Positions 34,303 to 44,680 of a stretch of 64,000 nucleotides of DNA are shown piece after piece. A program made the position numbers and the translations under genes. Position 1 is the first letter of the stretch. Each line of letters begins with the position of its first letter. The notes below the pieces were generated by a model. It saw only the letters and a program-made list of their open reading frames with translations, was not told the DNA's origin and made no database searches. The stretch comes from Sporanaerobacter acetigenes DSM 13106 (GTDB lineage Bacteria > Bacillota > Clostridia > Tissierellales > Sporanaerobacteraceae). The stretch lies in NCBI RefSeq assembly GCF_900130025.1, contig NZ_FQXR01000002.1, forward strand, positions 248,001-312,000, written 5' to 3'.

Positions 34303-37266
34303 CTATATTTTCATTTCTCCAGTAAATGCTTCACCTTTAGTATTGTAAGTTAAGTTGAATACCATATCTGATAACCACCTTTTAAATGATGGATTATCTT
34401 TAAATTGCTTATAAAGTTCCATGTTATCTGCCATCATATTCATTACAGCTTTATCTAATGCTCTTTCGCTTTCAATTCTTGCATTCTGTTTATCCGAGTT
34501 TTTCATGGCATTTTGATAAGCTACATCTTTAGAAACTGCTGCTGGAATACTTGCAATATGTTTCTTGACTTGGTCTTCATCTTTCCAGTCAATATTACCC
34601 CACATATCATGAAAGCTATCTAAAATATTACTAAGTAAATCCATTTCAGGCTCACTCATACCTCCACTACCGCCTGTTGGAATAGGGTCTAGAGAATACT
34701 CCGCTTGCTCTTCCAGTATTATTGTCATAGTTTGTTTAACTTCCGCCCTATAACTATCTAAATCAATGGCTTCTAAAATGCCTTTTGACAAATCTTCCTC
34801 CTTTGGAGAAGGTAATTTGGGAATTAGCAAGTTTAAAAATAGAGCTAATTTTTCCCATTCAGGATTTCCATAAGGTAAAATTGCACCTAAAAATCCATAA
34901 GTTCTAACGAATGCTTTTGCACTACCTTTAAAACTTACTTGCTCATCTTCTTCTAGACTTTCATATATACTAACACATGTATCTAAAATAGGGTCTAATC
35001 TATCTCTATCGGCACCATTAAGATATAAATCTACTAGTGTATCAACATGATAGTCTGTATACACTTGATGCTGTTCCATTTCAGAAACAAGATCATATAA
35101 TTTGTTAGGATCTGTTTCATCAGAAAGAATGGTTGTTGTATAATAAGTTTCAAAAGCCTTCTTAATAGTATCAGTATCATTTGCAAAATCTAATACGAAG
35201 GTATCTACTTTTCCTGGATATGCTCTGTTTAGCCTTGATAATGTTTGTACTGCTTTAATGTCCGTCAATACTTTATCCACATACATAGTATGTAATAGTG
35301 GCTCATCAAATCCTGTTTGAAATTTATTTGCTACTATCAAAAACCTATATGGATCCTTTTTAAATTCCGATTCTATTTTATTGCTAGGAAATCCGTTAAT
35401 TGTTGTTTCATTTAATACTTTTCCTTTATATTCCTTGTCTCCTGAAAATGCAACTATTGCTTTATATTGACTCTTTCTCCTTTTAAGACACTTTGTTATA
35501 GCATAATAATATTCTATAGCTCTTTCAATACTACTTGTAACTACCATAGCGCGAGCCTTCCCACCAATTTTACCTTTTGCTATTATCTGTTCATGAAAAT
35601 GTGTCACCATAATATCTGCCTTTTGTTCTATTGCATAGGAATTTGACTCTACATAGTTTCTTAGTTTCTTTTGTGATTTTTTCTTATCAAACATAGGGTC
35701 ATCTTCTATTATTTTCGCAATTTTATAATAACTCTTGATAGGTGTATAATATTTTAGTACATCTAAAATAAATCCTTCTTCTATAGCTTGCTTCATGGTA
35801 TATATGTGGAATGGTTTGTATTGTACTTCATTTCCATTTGGCACTGGTACACCAAACATCTCAAGAGTTTTATTTTTAGGAGTAGCTGTAAATGCAAAAT
35901 AGCTTGCATTTTTAAGCATCTTTCTTCCTTCCATAAGTTTAATGATTTTATCTTCTACTGTTTCCTCTTCATCACTAGTATACTCTCCAGATAAAGCCAT
36001 ATTCATCTTTGCCGACATACTTCCACTTTGACTTGAATGAGCTTCATCAATAATAATTGCAAATTTGTTTCCCTTATGTTCTGTTCCTATTTCATCTAAT
36101 ATATAGGGGAACTTATGAACAGTTGTTATGATGATTTTTTTACCTTGAGTAATAAGTTTTTTTAAGTCACCTGAGCTTTCAGCATGACCTACTGTGTTTT
36201 TTACCTGCATAAATTGTTTTATGGTATTTTTAATTTGTTTATCAAGATTTATTCTATCTGTAACCACAATTATAGAATCAAATATAGGCTTCCCATCCTT
36301 CTCAAGTCCTACAAGTTGATGAGCTGTCCATGCAATTGAATTGGACTTGCCACTTCCTGCACTATGCTGAATTAAATACTTCTGACCTGCTCCTTTTTCT
36401 TTTACATCAGCTAATAAAGCTTTAACCGCTGAAAGCTGATGACATCTAGGAAATACCTGTTTATACTTCTTTTTCCTTGTGGTTTCGTCTTCTTCAACAA
36501 CTACCTGTGCATAATTTTCTATAATATTGGCAAGTTCCTCTTTTGCAAAAATCTCTTTCCATAAATAATCTGTCTTGATACCATTAGGGTTAGGGGGATT
36601 ACCCGCTCCCCCATTATATCCCTTATTAAAAGGCAGAAACCACGACTGCTTCCTATCTAATTTTGTGCAAAACTTTACTTCATTGTCATCTACTGCAAAA
36701 TGGACCATACAACGCTTAAATTGAAATAATAACTCCCTTGGGTCTCTATCTAGTTTATATTGCTGAACTGCATCATCAACATTTTGTTTGGTAAGTCTAT
36801 TTTTAAGCTCACAAGTAATTATTGGTAATCCATTTATAAAGATAGCAAAGTCAAGAGCCAACTGGGTATTGTCCTTAGAATACATAAGCTGTCTTGTAAC
36901 ACTAAAAATATTCTTGTCAAACATTTCTTTTGCTTTAATATTCTTCTCAGAAGGTGTCATGTAGAACATAATAAGATTTGCAGGATAAAAACTAATACCT
37001 TTCCTTAAAACATCAATGATTCCACGTTTAGTTATTTCACCTTGAAGTCTGTTTAAAAACTGCCCTTTCTTGTGGTCACTATTCAATATTCCTATTCTCT
37101 CTACTTCTTCTGGCTGAGTTTCCTTTAAAAATCTAATAAGGCGAGTCTCATCCACCGCATAATCTTTATTGTAATCCTCATTTGTTCCTAGTTCATACCC
37201 ATTGTTATTCACTAAATAATCCACAATTAAAGTTTCTAATCCTGACTCTTTAGTATTAGTTGGCAT
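34303..37266 (-). CDS. hsdR: Type I restriction enzyme R subunit
   Basis: A 987-residue translocase/nuclease. The N-terminal PD-(D/E)XK nuclease has LDFAIFINGLPIITCELKN near residue 142 (Asp and Glu-x-Lys). The SF2 motor has Walker A QHSAGSGKSNS near 307, IIIDEAHSSQSG near 404, FTATP, and the later motifs near TGFDEPLLHTMYVDK and LSRLNRAYPGK. Length is typical for HsdR. The start has GGGGGAGGAA upstream and lies 3 bases after the hsdS stop. HsdR needs the HsdM/HsdS core for site recognition, and hsdM here is frameshifted, so restriction may be off. Confidence 0.94.
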   Translation of the reverse strand: MPTNTKESGLETLIVDYLVNNNGYELGTNEDYNKDYAVDETRLIRFLKETQPEEVERIGILNSDHKKGQFLNRLQGEITKRGIIDVLRKGISFYPANLIMFYMTPSEKNIKAKEMFDKNIFSVTRQLMYSKDNTQLALDFAIFINGLPIITCELKNRLTKQNVDDAVQQYKLDRDPRELLFQFKRCMVHFAVDDNEVKFCTKLDRKQSWFLPFNKGYNGGAGNPPNPNGIKTDYLWKEIFAKEELANIIENYAQVVVEEDETTRKKKYKQVFPRCHQLSAVKALLADVKEKGAGQKYLIQHSAGSGKSNSIAWTAHQLVGLEKDGKPIFDSIIVVTDRINLDKQIKNTIKQFMQVKNTVGHAESSGDLKKLITQGKKIIITTVHKFPYILDEIGTEHKGNKFAIIIDEAHSSQSGSMSAKMNMALSGEYTSDEEETVEDKIIKLMEGRKMLKNASYFAFTATPKNKTLEMFGVPVPNGNEVQYKPFHIYTMKQAIEEGFILDVLKYYTPIKSYYKIAKIIEDDPMFDKKKSQKKLRNYVESNSYAIEQKADIMVTHFHEQIIAKGKIGGKARAMVVTSSIERAIEYYYAITKCLKRRKSQYKAIVAFSGDKEYKGKVLNETTINGFPSNKIESEFKKDPYRFLIVANKFQTGFDEPLLHTMYVDKVLTDIKAVQTLSRLNRAYPGKVDTFVLDFANDTDTIKKAFETYYTTTILSDETDPNKLYDLVSEMEQHQVYTDYHVDTLVDLYLNGADRDRLDPILDTCVSIYESLEEDEQVSFKGSAKAFVRTYGFLGAILPYGNPEWEKLALFLNLLIPKLPSPKEEDLSKGILEAIDLDSYRAEVKQTMTIILEEQAEYSLDPIPTGGSGGMSEPEMDLLSNILDSFHDMWGNIDWKDEDQVKKHIASIPAAVSKDVAYQNAMKNSDKQNARIESERALDKAVMNMMADNMELYKQFKDNPSFKRWLSDMVFNLTYNTKGEAFTGEMKI

Positions 37267-37269
37267 ACA

Positions 37270-38691
37270 CTATTCCTCCCCCATTTTTATTTCTTCCTCA
37301 ATATCTCCTTCCTCTAAATCCTCAAAGTCTTCTTCTATCCCCTCAATTGTATCTTCAACTTCTATGTGACGTACATCAACCTTGCCTGTAACAACATCAG
37401 AAATAAGAGTTGTACGGTATTCGGCTATAAGGTCAATTTCTTTTTGTATTTTTTGAATTGTAATGTCTATATCGCAAGACTTAGCTTTAATATAACTAGC
37501 GATTTCCAGCTGTTGTTCTTTTGGCGGTATAATTATATTAGTGTCATGAATATGTTGATAGCTAAGACCAAACCTTGTCACTCCTTTTGCTTTAACTTTG
37601 TATTGATTAGCTACATAATCAGATAAAAATGCATTATATATGAACTCACTAATTAAATTTGGAGAGTTTACCCTTATAATAGCTAAATGATAGCCGCACA
37701 ATACATTTATCAACTCTTCATCTACATATGCTGGTACTCCAATATCATCCCATGACTCAGAATCTTTAGTAATAATAATATCTCCATGTAAAAGAGTATA
37801 GTTTTGTATCTCATTATCAGTCGCAGTTGCTACCATAAAATCTAAATCATTTGTAATATAGTTATTCTTATATACATCTACATAATTACATAGTCTTACA
37901 TTTTTTTGATTTTCATAACTTTTTTTATCAAGACCACTTAAAACGATTTTTGATATTTGTGATAATCTCCTAACTTCCCACCCCTCAGGAATATCCCCAA
38001 GCCATTCAATACCCGAAGTTTTCATTTTAACATTAGGTTCTAATCCTTTTGTAACAGCTTCATTGATGATTGCTTGTTTTAATTCTTTTAAAAGTTCAAT
38101 CTGTTTTTTTCTAGTTTTAATGAACTTATTTATTTTTGAAAGTTTGCTGTCTAGGTATCTAACAATTTGGTCCTGTTCTTCTTTTGGTGGTAATGGAAGT
38201 TCTAAATTTTTTAATAATTCTATAGGAATACGCATTCTATGTGCTAGTATCCCTTTCCCATATTTTGTTAATTCCCTTTGCAAGGATGTCATTCTAAAAA
38301 CATTTTCATAATACCTTACGTTAAAATCCTCATAATTTCTATTTTTTAAAACATAATATACAGGACTTAATGCTCCATTATATTTTGAACGCCCTACAGA
38401 ACCTATAATTACATTCATAGAATTCATTACAATATCATCTTTATATACTAAATTATAACGTTCTATATCTTCTGAATGCTTATTACCAACGTTCCCTTTT
38501 TCACTATAAGGAACCACTCCTTTATTTCTCATAACTGACAATATATTTCTTTCTTTTTTATCAATATTTTTTTCTTTCCTTTCTTCAAAAACAAAACGTA
38601 ATTTTGTAATTTCCCAATGTGCAGGATACTTCCCAATATAATTTGCTTCACTTTCAAAGTAGTCTTCATAAGGTTTTAATCTACTATCCAT
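37270..38691 (-). CDS. hsdS: Type I restriction enzyme specificity subunit
   Basis: A 473-residue DNA-recognition subunit with two target-recognition domains (about 20-180 and 235-410). Each is followed by a conserved helical spacer: LPLPPKEEQDQIVRYLD near 180 and IIPPKEQQLEIASYIKAK near 405. GIEWLGDIPEGWEVRRLSQI marks the start of the second half, as in most HsdS. The C-terminal 30 residues are strongly acidic. It appears intact, with no inverted partial hsdS copies nearby, so I see no shufflon. Confidence 0.93.
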   Translation of the reverse strand: MDSRLKPYEDYFESEANYIGKYPAHWEITKLRFVFEERKEKNIDKKERNILSVMRNKGVVPYSEKGNVGNKHSEDIERYNLVYKDDIVMNSMNVIIGSVGRSKYNGALSPVYYVLKNRNYEDFNVRYYENVFRMTSLQRELTKYGKGILAHRMRIPIELLKNLELPLPPKEEQDQIVRYLDSKLSKINKFIKTRKKQIELLKELKQAIINEAVTKGLEPNVKMKTSGIEWLGDIPEGWEVRRLSQISKIVLSGLDKKSYENQKNVRLCNYVDVYKNNYITNDLDFMVATATDNEIQNYTLLHGDIIITKDSESWDDIGVPAYVDEELINVLCGYHLAIIRVNSPNLISEFIYNAFLSDYVANQYKVKAKGVTRFGLSYQHIHDTNIIIPPKEQQLEIASYIKAKSCDIDITIQKIQKEIDLIAEYRTTLISDVVTGKVDVRHIEVEDTIEGIEEDFEDLEEGDIEEEIKMGEE

Positions 38692-38695
38692 ATCC

Positions 38696-40803
38696 TTAAC
38701 CCCCTATGATTTCATCTAACAATCCATCAGTTTCTGCTTCCAATACTTTAATATCTGCTACAATTTCCTCTATACTACGAAGTTTAACTGGTTTATAGAA
38801 ATATTTTGTAAAACTAATTTCATAACCTATCTGTGTTTTACTGCTATCTATCCAAGCGTCAGGAGCATAAGGTAATACTTCATTTTCAAAGAATTTCTCA
38901 ATTCCCCCGTCATAATTTAGTGAAATTTGTTCTGTATCTCTTAAATCTGTATCTGTTTCAAACTCTACTATATCATTTTCCAACTTAAACTTGCCATTTA
39001 TCGTATCTTCCTTTTCTTTCTTTAATACTTTTCCAATTACCTTTTCAGCCTTTTCATCTATAATTGCAAAGAAATTCCTAATAAGCCTTATCCTCTTAAT
39101 TAGTAACTTTTCTCCCTTTTTCTTTGCAATATCCTTTAAAAGTTCTTCAAACTCATTATAATTATAAAAAACATCTTTATCTGATTCGTTGTATAAGTTA
39201 TATACTAAGCTATAAGCTGTTGAGTCTTTTGCTTCTTCTGCTACTTTTTTAAATACTTCTAATTTTTCATTGTTTATTTCTACCTTTAATCTTAATGGTC
39301 TTTCAACTGTTATTTTCCAATATCCAAATTCCTCATTATTAAATATTTTACTATACTCATTTTCTTCAAATCCTAGATAAATATCCACTATCTGTTCTCT
39401 GATTTCTTTTGTTAATTCACAATTTTTATTCCCTAAATTCTTTCTAAGGGGTGATTTTAAATTTGTCGCATCTATAAGTTGAACTTTCCCTTTTCTTCTT
39501 TTTTCTTTTCTATTAGTAACTACCCAAATATAAGTTGCGATGCCTGTATTATAGAACATATTGTCAGGCAATGCTATGATAGCTTCAAGATAATCACTCT
39601 CGATTATATATCTTCTTAAATTACTTTCTCCTTGTCCAGCATCTCCTGTAAATAATGATGAACCTTATGTACTTCTGCTATTCTACTGCCTAAATCTGTA
39701 CTATGCTTCATTTTAGCTATATTGTTAGCCAAAAACAAAAGTTGCCCATCGCTTATTCTTGGAATCATTTTGAATTCGGGGTCACCCTTAAAATTAACAA
39801 CAAATCTAGGGTCTGTAATATCATCCTTGCCACCTAATCTGTCAGCATCTGTCTTCCACGATTTACCGTAAGGCGGATTTGACAACATAAAGTCAAATTC
39901 TACTGTTGCATTTGCATCATTTGATAATGTAGAACCATAATAAATATTATTGGCTTGCTTACCGTCACCTTTTAGCAACATATCTGCTTTTGCTATGGCA
40001 TAAGTTTCAGGATTTATTTCTTGCCCATAAAGATGTATAGATACCTGTTTATTGTTTTCTTTTGCAAGTTTAGAAAGTTTTCCCTCTGCTATAGTAAGCA
40101 TGCCTCCCGTGCCACAGGCTCCATCATAACAAAGATAGGTCCCATCTTTAATTTCATCTTTTACGGGCATAAAAACTACATCTGACATGAGCTCTATAAC
40201 ATCTCTTGGCGTAAAGTGTTCTCCAGCCTCTTCATTATTCTCTTCATTAAATTTTCGAATCAATTCTTCAAATATTACCCCCATAGTATGATTATCAAGT
40301 CCAGGCAATCTTACTTGCCCTTGGTCATCTAATACAGGATTGGGACTTAAATTAATAGATGGGTCTACAAATTTTTCTATTACTGCTCCAAGTATATCCG
40401 CCTCAATCATTGTATCTATTTGATTCCTAAACTTGAACTTCTTAAGGATTTCTTGTACATTAGGTGAAAACCCATCTAAATAAGCTATAAAATCAGACTT
40501 AAGCTGTTGATTTTTTGATCTTGATTTCAAATCTTTCAATACAAATGGAGAGCTATTATAAAAAGATTGTCCTGCTGCATTACATAACGCATCTGTTTGA
40601 TTTAAAATTCCTGCTTCATCTAATGTTTTTTTCATTTGAAGTACTTGTTCCTTAGTTCCTTCTAACACCGCATCAAGTCTTCTAATGACCGTCATTGGTA
40701 AAATAACATCTCTATATTTTCCTCTCACATATACATCCCTTAGACAATCATCTGCAATACCCCATATAAAACTTACTATTTGATTATAAGTTCCATCGTC
40801 CAT
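38696..40803 (-). pseudogene. hsdM: Type I methyltransferase subunit hsdM, one-base frameshift
   Basis: The gene should encode one HsdM of about 700 residues but is split into two frames. The 5' part (40803-39616, 395 residues) has the HsdM N-terminal helical domain, the SAM motif GACGTGGM and the catalytic SNPPYGKSW near residue 311. It runs through LGSRIAEVH and then reads a wrong frame to a stop. In the shifted frame the family sequence continues directly (GSSLFTGDAGQGESNLRRYI, IESDYLEAIIALPDNMF). The missing base falls at about 39664-39665: CATAAGGTTC where CATAATGGTTC is expected. The 3' part ends at 38696. The ATG at 39571 seen in the downstream frame is internal. It is not in a long homopolymer. 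Either the gene is dead or the base is a sequencing error. Confidence 0.88.
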
Positions 40804-40959
40804 ATATTTTTGCCCTCCTTGCTTCCTCTATAATTGCATACTATATTGCTATTTTAATTATAGTGAAAAAAGGAAATATAAGCAATCTTTTTCCCATATT
40901 TTGTATCTAATAAAACTAAAGCTTTTTTTGGGTTATAAAAAAATAAGCCCTACATAATG

Positions 40960-41010
40960 AAAAATTGCAGTTATATATGCAATAAATAAAATTTGAATAT
41001 ATAACTGCAA
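40960..41010. repeat. 46-nt stem-loop repeat, right copy
   Basis: TTGCAG...CTGCAA at 40965-41010, same orientation and 43 of 46 bases identical to 23074-23119. To its left stands AAGCCCTACATAATG, the first arm of the terminator family of this genome, without the expected second arm TAGAGCC. This looks as if the repeat had inserted into a terminator. Confidence 0.8.
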
Positions 41011-41026
41011 AAGCTCCAAACAAAAA

Positions 41027-41068
41027 ATAATTTAAGCCTCCACTTTTAATAGGTAGAAGCTTATTTGA
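41027..41068 (-). terminator. Weak terminator after the subtilase gene
   Basis: On the minus strand AATAAGCTTCTACC can pair with GGAGGCTTA-type arm and runs into ATTATTTTTT. The stem has mismatches. Confidence 0.5.
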
Positions 41069-41082
41069 CACTTGCTTTTAAA

Positions 41083-43647
41083 TCAATATTTTATCTTATT
41101 TTCAATAACTGTCTTTGAATCAATCTTATTATTTATAACATTCTTAATTGGCGTATATAAATCAACAGACTGTTCAGGTGTAGAGATACTCACAATCATA
41201 GAATATCTAATTTTTGAATTTGCTTTGCCCAAATGAGGACGCAATTTCCACCACCCACCTTCAGGGTATACTGCCAAATATCTTTCTTCAGCTAAATTTG
41301 CACCAGTATCTATCCAAAAATCAGAATGAATAGAACCTACATTTCTATTTTCCGAACCAAAGAACCATCTGTCACTGTCATTTTTAGATAGACTTTCTTT
41401 ATCGAAATCTTCTTCACGAACTTCCTTGTTTATTCTCTCAAGAAACTTTTCTTTAGATTCATTTATGTTATTGATATCAAAATTTAATCTGCATCCTGGA
41501 TATCTATACTTGTCATCCCAACCTTTTTCTCCAGGTGCAGGATCAATAAAATAAGATAAAGTTACTTTTAATATAACTTCTGTTTCACCTAAGCCCAGCA
41601 AAACTTCTTTAGGCCACGGAAGTTCATAAAGCGACATTTCCTTGATAACCACACTTTTCCCTTTTTCTTTTATAAAAGGTTGCAATTTCCCTTCAATAAC
41701 CAAGTTTACTGAATTGCTAGCACTATATAGAGCCCTTTCTAAATCTGGAACACCATATCCAACAATTCGTAGTAAATCTCTCTTCCTTCTTTTGTCTTTT
41801 TTGTGATACTTGTCAAACTTTTCATCTCCATAAGCCTGTCTTATCATAGCGTCAGTCCATTCTGCTGAATGAACCAGCAATGCCCTAATAGTTTCAGGCC
41901 ACGCATCGGGATATTTTTCCATTATTTTTGCAGCCATATTAGCTGCTTGTGCAGAAGCAGGGCTTGTCATAGCCATTGTGGTAAAAAAATCACCTTTCTG
42001 AAAGTCATTGCTAGTTGTTAACAAACTAAGCTTGTCTACAACACAGTATTTCATAGCATCATTTTCATTGTATCCAAGATTTCCACCTTCTAAAACAATA
42101 TCAGGTTTAATTGGCCATTTGTTCTCCCAAGTTAATGATGAAGAATTAAAAGGAGAATAAGAACCTGGCTCAACTAATGGACTATATCCACCATCTTGAG
42201 TACTCCCATCATCAAAGCTAGACTTATTGGTATAAGCTCCAACTGTTAATACATTCCATGATTGTGCTGGATTCTCCACAGAATGATTCACCACAGCAGT
42301 TTTATAATCTCCTGATATTTCAATTTCATCAATATAAGTATTTCCTGCCGAAACTATAATTAGCCTTGGATCAGAGTCTTCTGACTCATAATTTCCCAGT
42401 GCTAAATTATCTAATGCGGCAGACCATGATGTTGGATTTCCATCGCCTCTAAATTTATCTTTATCCCTCTTGTCAGCATTTATATCCGTTTCAGCCGTAA
42501 CTGCCATAACTACAACCCTGTTATTCTTAGGATTTGTTATCTCTGCCTTGTTAATAGCCTGAGAAGTTATATCTCCATATAACTCAAGCTGATTTTTTAT
42601 TTTATCGTCCACGATTCGAACCGATTCTAGCTTATGATTAATTTTAATATGTTCATTACTTTCCAATAAATTTTCTAAATCAAAATACGTTGCTATACCA
42701 GCCATTCCCGTTCCATGACCTGTTTGACTTATATCCTGAACGATACCATCAGCAAAAGTAGTATGCATATCATCATCTTTTAAAACTGGAGCAATTAATG
42801 GGTGACCATTACTAACCCCTTTGTCTAAAATACATATTGATGTATTTGCATCCTCATTAAAAGTTACACGATTTAATAATTCCTGAACCCATTCTCCTTG
42901 TTCTTCTCTACTATTGTTTTCAATAAAAAAGTTTGCAGGTGTAGAAAGTTTTCGAAATTCTGCAATATGTCCGCTATTCCATAAAATGTCTTTCAATAGT
43001 TTCTTATTAGCTCTAATTGCAACAACAGCTCTTTCAGGAAATATAATATAATCTTTAGAATATTCAATTTCAAGTTTATCACATAAATCGAAAAACTCAT
43101 TTAATATATCCATATGATTTTCTTTTTTATATACCGATAACCATACTTCGCAACCTTCCAAACTTTCTTCAGGAATAGGTCGTTTGTCAGTCCATAAAGC
43201 ATCAACCATAGCTAAAACAATTTCTTCAATTGAATCAATAACTTCTTTATTTTTATCTTTTTCCCGATACTCTTTTATTTTTTTTATAAAAAAATCCTTT
43301 TGATTGTTAGGAATAAAAACAGTGGCAAACTTAGTTTCATCAACCTCTCTAACATTGCACATCCTTACATTTTTACCGATATGTTCTAAACTTTTTGTGA
43401 TTAAATCATATTCAGATTTACCTCTAAATTCAAGATATATACCATTTCTATCTGAAACAGATATTATATTTGTTTCTTCTAATTTATCCTGAGTTGCTGC
43501 TTCATCCAACATTTTTTCTAAACAATAAGCATGCTGTTGTCTATTTTGACGTTTTGGTATTCTTGCTTTACCTCCACCTCCACCAGAAGGAGTAAAAGGA
43601 AAAGATTCTAATGAATCAGAAATAACTATATTATCTAATCTATTCAT
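41083..43647 (-). CDS. Subtilisin-like S8 protease, IetS-like defence protein
   Basis: An 854-residue intracellular S8 protease. The catalytic Asp is in ICILDKGVSNGHPL near residue 273, the His in GHGTGMAGI near 314, and the Ser in MTSPASAQAANM near 562. About 260 N-terminal residues and 250 C-terminal residues flank the protease, and there is no signal peptide. It starts at TAATG overlapping the stop of an AAA ATPase gene. An AAA ATPase plus S8 protease pair matches IetAS, reported as an anti-phage and plasmid-incompatibility module. The assignment is from domain pairing and order. The target of the protease is unknown. Confidence 0.8.
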   Translation of the reverse strand: MNRLDNIVISDSLESFPFTPSGGGGGKARIPKRQNRQQHAYCLEKMLDEAATQDKLEETNIISVSDRNGIYLEFRGKSEYDLITKSLEHIGKNVRMCNVREVDETKFATVFIPNNQKDFFIKKIKEYREKDKNKEVIDSIEEIVLAMVDALWTDKRPIPEESLEGCEVWLSVYKKENHMDILNEFFDLCDKLEIEYSKDYIIFPERAVVAIRANKKLLKDILWNSGHIAEFRKLSTPANFFIENNSREEQGEWVQELLNRVTFNEDANTSICILDKGVSNGHPLIAPVLKDDDMHTTFADGIVQDISQTGHGTGMAGIATYFDLENLLESNEHIKINHKLESVRIVDDKIKNQLELYGDITSQAINKAEITNPKNNRVVVMAVTAETDINADKRDKDKFRGDGNPTSWSAALDNLALGNYESEDSDPRLIIVSAGNTYIDEIEISGDYKTAVVNHSVENPAQSWNVLTVGAYTNKSSFDDGSTQDGGYSPLVEPGSYSPFNSSSLTWENKWPIKPDIVLEGGNLGYNENDAMKYCVVDKLSLLTTSNDFQKGDFFTTMAMTSPASAQAANMAAKIMEKYPDAWPETIRALLVHSAEWTDAMIRQAYGDEKFDKYHKKDKRRKRDLLRIVGYGVPDLERALYSASNSVNLVIEGKLQPFIKEKGKSVVIKEMSLYELPWPKEVLLGLGETEVILKVTLSYFIDPAPGEKGWDDKYRYPGCRLNFDINNINESKEKFLERINKEVREEDFDKESLSKNDSDRWFFGSENRNVGSIHSDFWIDTGANLAEERYLAVYPEGGWWKLRPHLGKANSKIRYSMIVSISTPEQSVDLYTPIKNVINNKIDSKTVIENKIKY

Positions 43648-44609
43648 TAATTAACCCTCCTATATTGCAACAATCGCTTCCTATCGTTTAGAAATTGTAT
43701 GAGCATCATTTCATTCACTTTTTCACCAGTAAGTAATGCCTCTTTTAGAGAATCATCACAAGCCGTTACAATATCGGCATGATTTAATCCTCTAGCTTCT
43801 TCTATAACTTTGTCGGATAAAACATCTGAAGTTGCTTTTTCATTTAAATTTATTCTTATCAACTGAATAATTTGTTCCTCATCAGGTAATCTATATTCAA
43901 AAACATCATCAAACCTTCGAAACAGAGCTTTGTCTAGCATATTCGGATTATTAGTAGCAGCTATAATAATACTTGCTGAATCATCTTCTTCAATATATTG
44001 AAGAAATGAATTTAGTATACGCCGCATTTCTCCTACATCATTGTCATAAGTTCTATCTGATCCTATAGCATCAAATTCATCAAATAGATATACTCCTGGG
44101 TATTCCTTTATTTGTTCAAATACTTTCTTAAGTTTTGCACTAGTTTCTCCCATATACTTAGAAATTAAGTGTTCCAACTGAATATTATATAAAGGTAATT
44201 TAAGTTCATTTGCTATGACAGAAGCCGTCATAGTCTTGCCTGTTCCAGGTTCTCCTTCAAGTAACAACTTAGATCTGTTTTTCAGTCCGTTTTTAAGTAA
44301 AAGATTCCTTTTCCTATATTCATCAAGTACTCTTTCTATCCTTATTTTTAATTCATCACTTAATACCATACGTTCTAAATTTGCATTTGTATATCTCAAT
44401 TCTATAGCTTCATCATTTTTGTTAAATTTTAAAACATTTGACTGCTTTGCGGGAGAGTTTTCTACCAATGCTTTAATCTCCCTAGCACTTTTGGTGCGTC
44501 CAATTTTTGCTTCATGGGCAGCTATTTGCAATGAAATAACTTTGAATTTTTCATTATCGTTGTCAAAATGTGCTTTCATCAAAGATTTAATTTGCTCTAT
44601 AGTAGCCAT
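43647..44609 (-). CDS. AAA+ ATPase, IetA-like
   Basis: A 320-residue single AAA+ domain protein of the FtsH/Vps4-like classic clade. Walker A EGEPGTGKTMTASV near residue 118, Walker B GVYLFDEFDAIGSDR near 173, sensor 1 AATNNPNML, and arginine finger region ALFRRFDDVFEY near 228 are present. A 90-residue N-terminal region (KAHFDNDNEKFKVISLQIAA) is typical of these defence ATPases. GAGGGAGAG lies before the ATG. It overlaps the downstream S8 protease gene by one base (TAATG). I infer that it controls or feeds the protease. Confidence 0.82.
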   Translation of the reverse strand: MATIEQIKSLMKAHFDNDNEKFKVISLQIAAHEAKIGRTKSAREIKALVENSPAKQSNVLKFNKNDEAIELRYTNANLERMVLSDELKIRIERVLDEYRKRNLLLKNGLKNRSKLLLEGEPGTGKTMTASVIANELKLPLYNIQLEHLISKYMGETSAKLKKVFEQIKEYPGVYLFDEFDAIGSDRTYDNDVGEMRRILNSFLQYIEEDDSASIIIAATNNPNMLDKALFRRFDDVFEYRLPDEEQIIQLIRINLNEKATSDVLSDKVIEEARGLNHADIVTACDDSLKEALLTGEKVNEMMLIQFLNDRKRLLQYRRVN

Positions 44610-44652
44610 TAACTCTCCCTCCCTCTATAAATTAAATTAGTTGTCCTTATTT

Positions 44653-44680
44653 AAAAAGACACGTGATTTCCACGTGCCCT
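44653..44680 (-). terminator. Terminator between the MBL-fold gene and the AAA/S8 pair
   Basis: On the minus strand GGCACGTG-GAAAT-CACGTGTC runs into TTTTTAAAT. A second hairpin (AGGATT...AATCCT) follows at 44692-44709. The rest of 44610-44867 holds no gene. Confidence 0.75.

Noticed and set aside
37270-38691. Shufflon of hsdS alleles
   Set aside because: Only one hsdS, no inverted partial copy and no recombinase gene nearby.
39571-39616. Two separate methyltransferase subunit genes instead of one broken hsdM
   Set aside because: The linking family sequence (GDAGQGESNLRRYI and so on) is present between them in the shifted frame, so it is one gene with a missing base.
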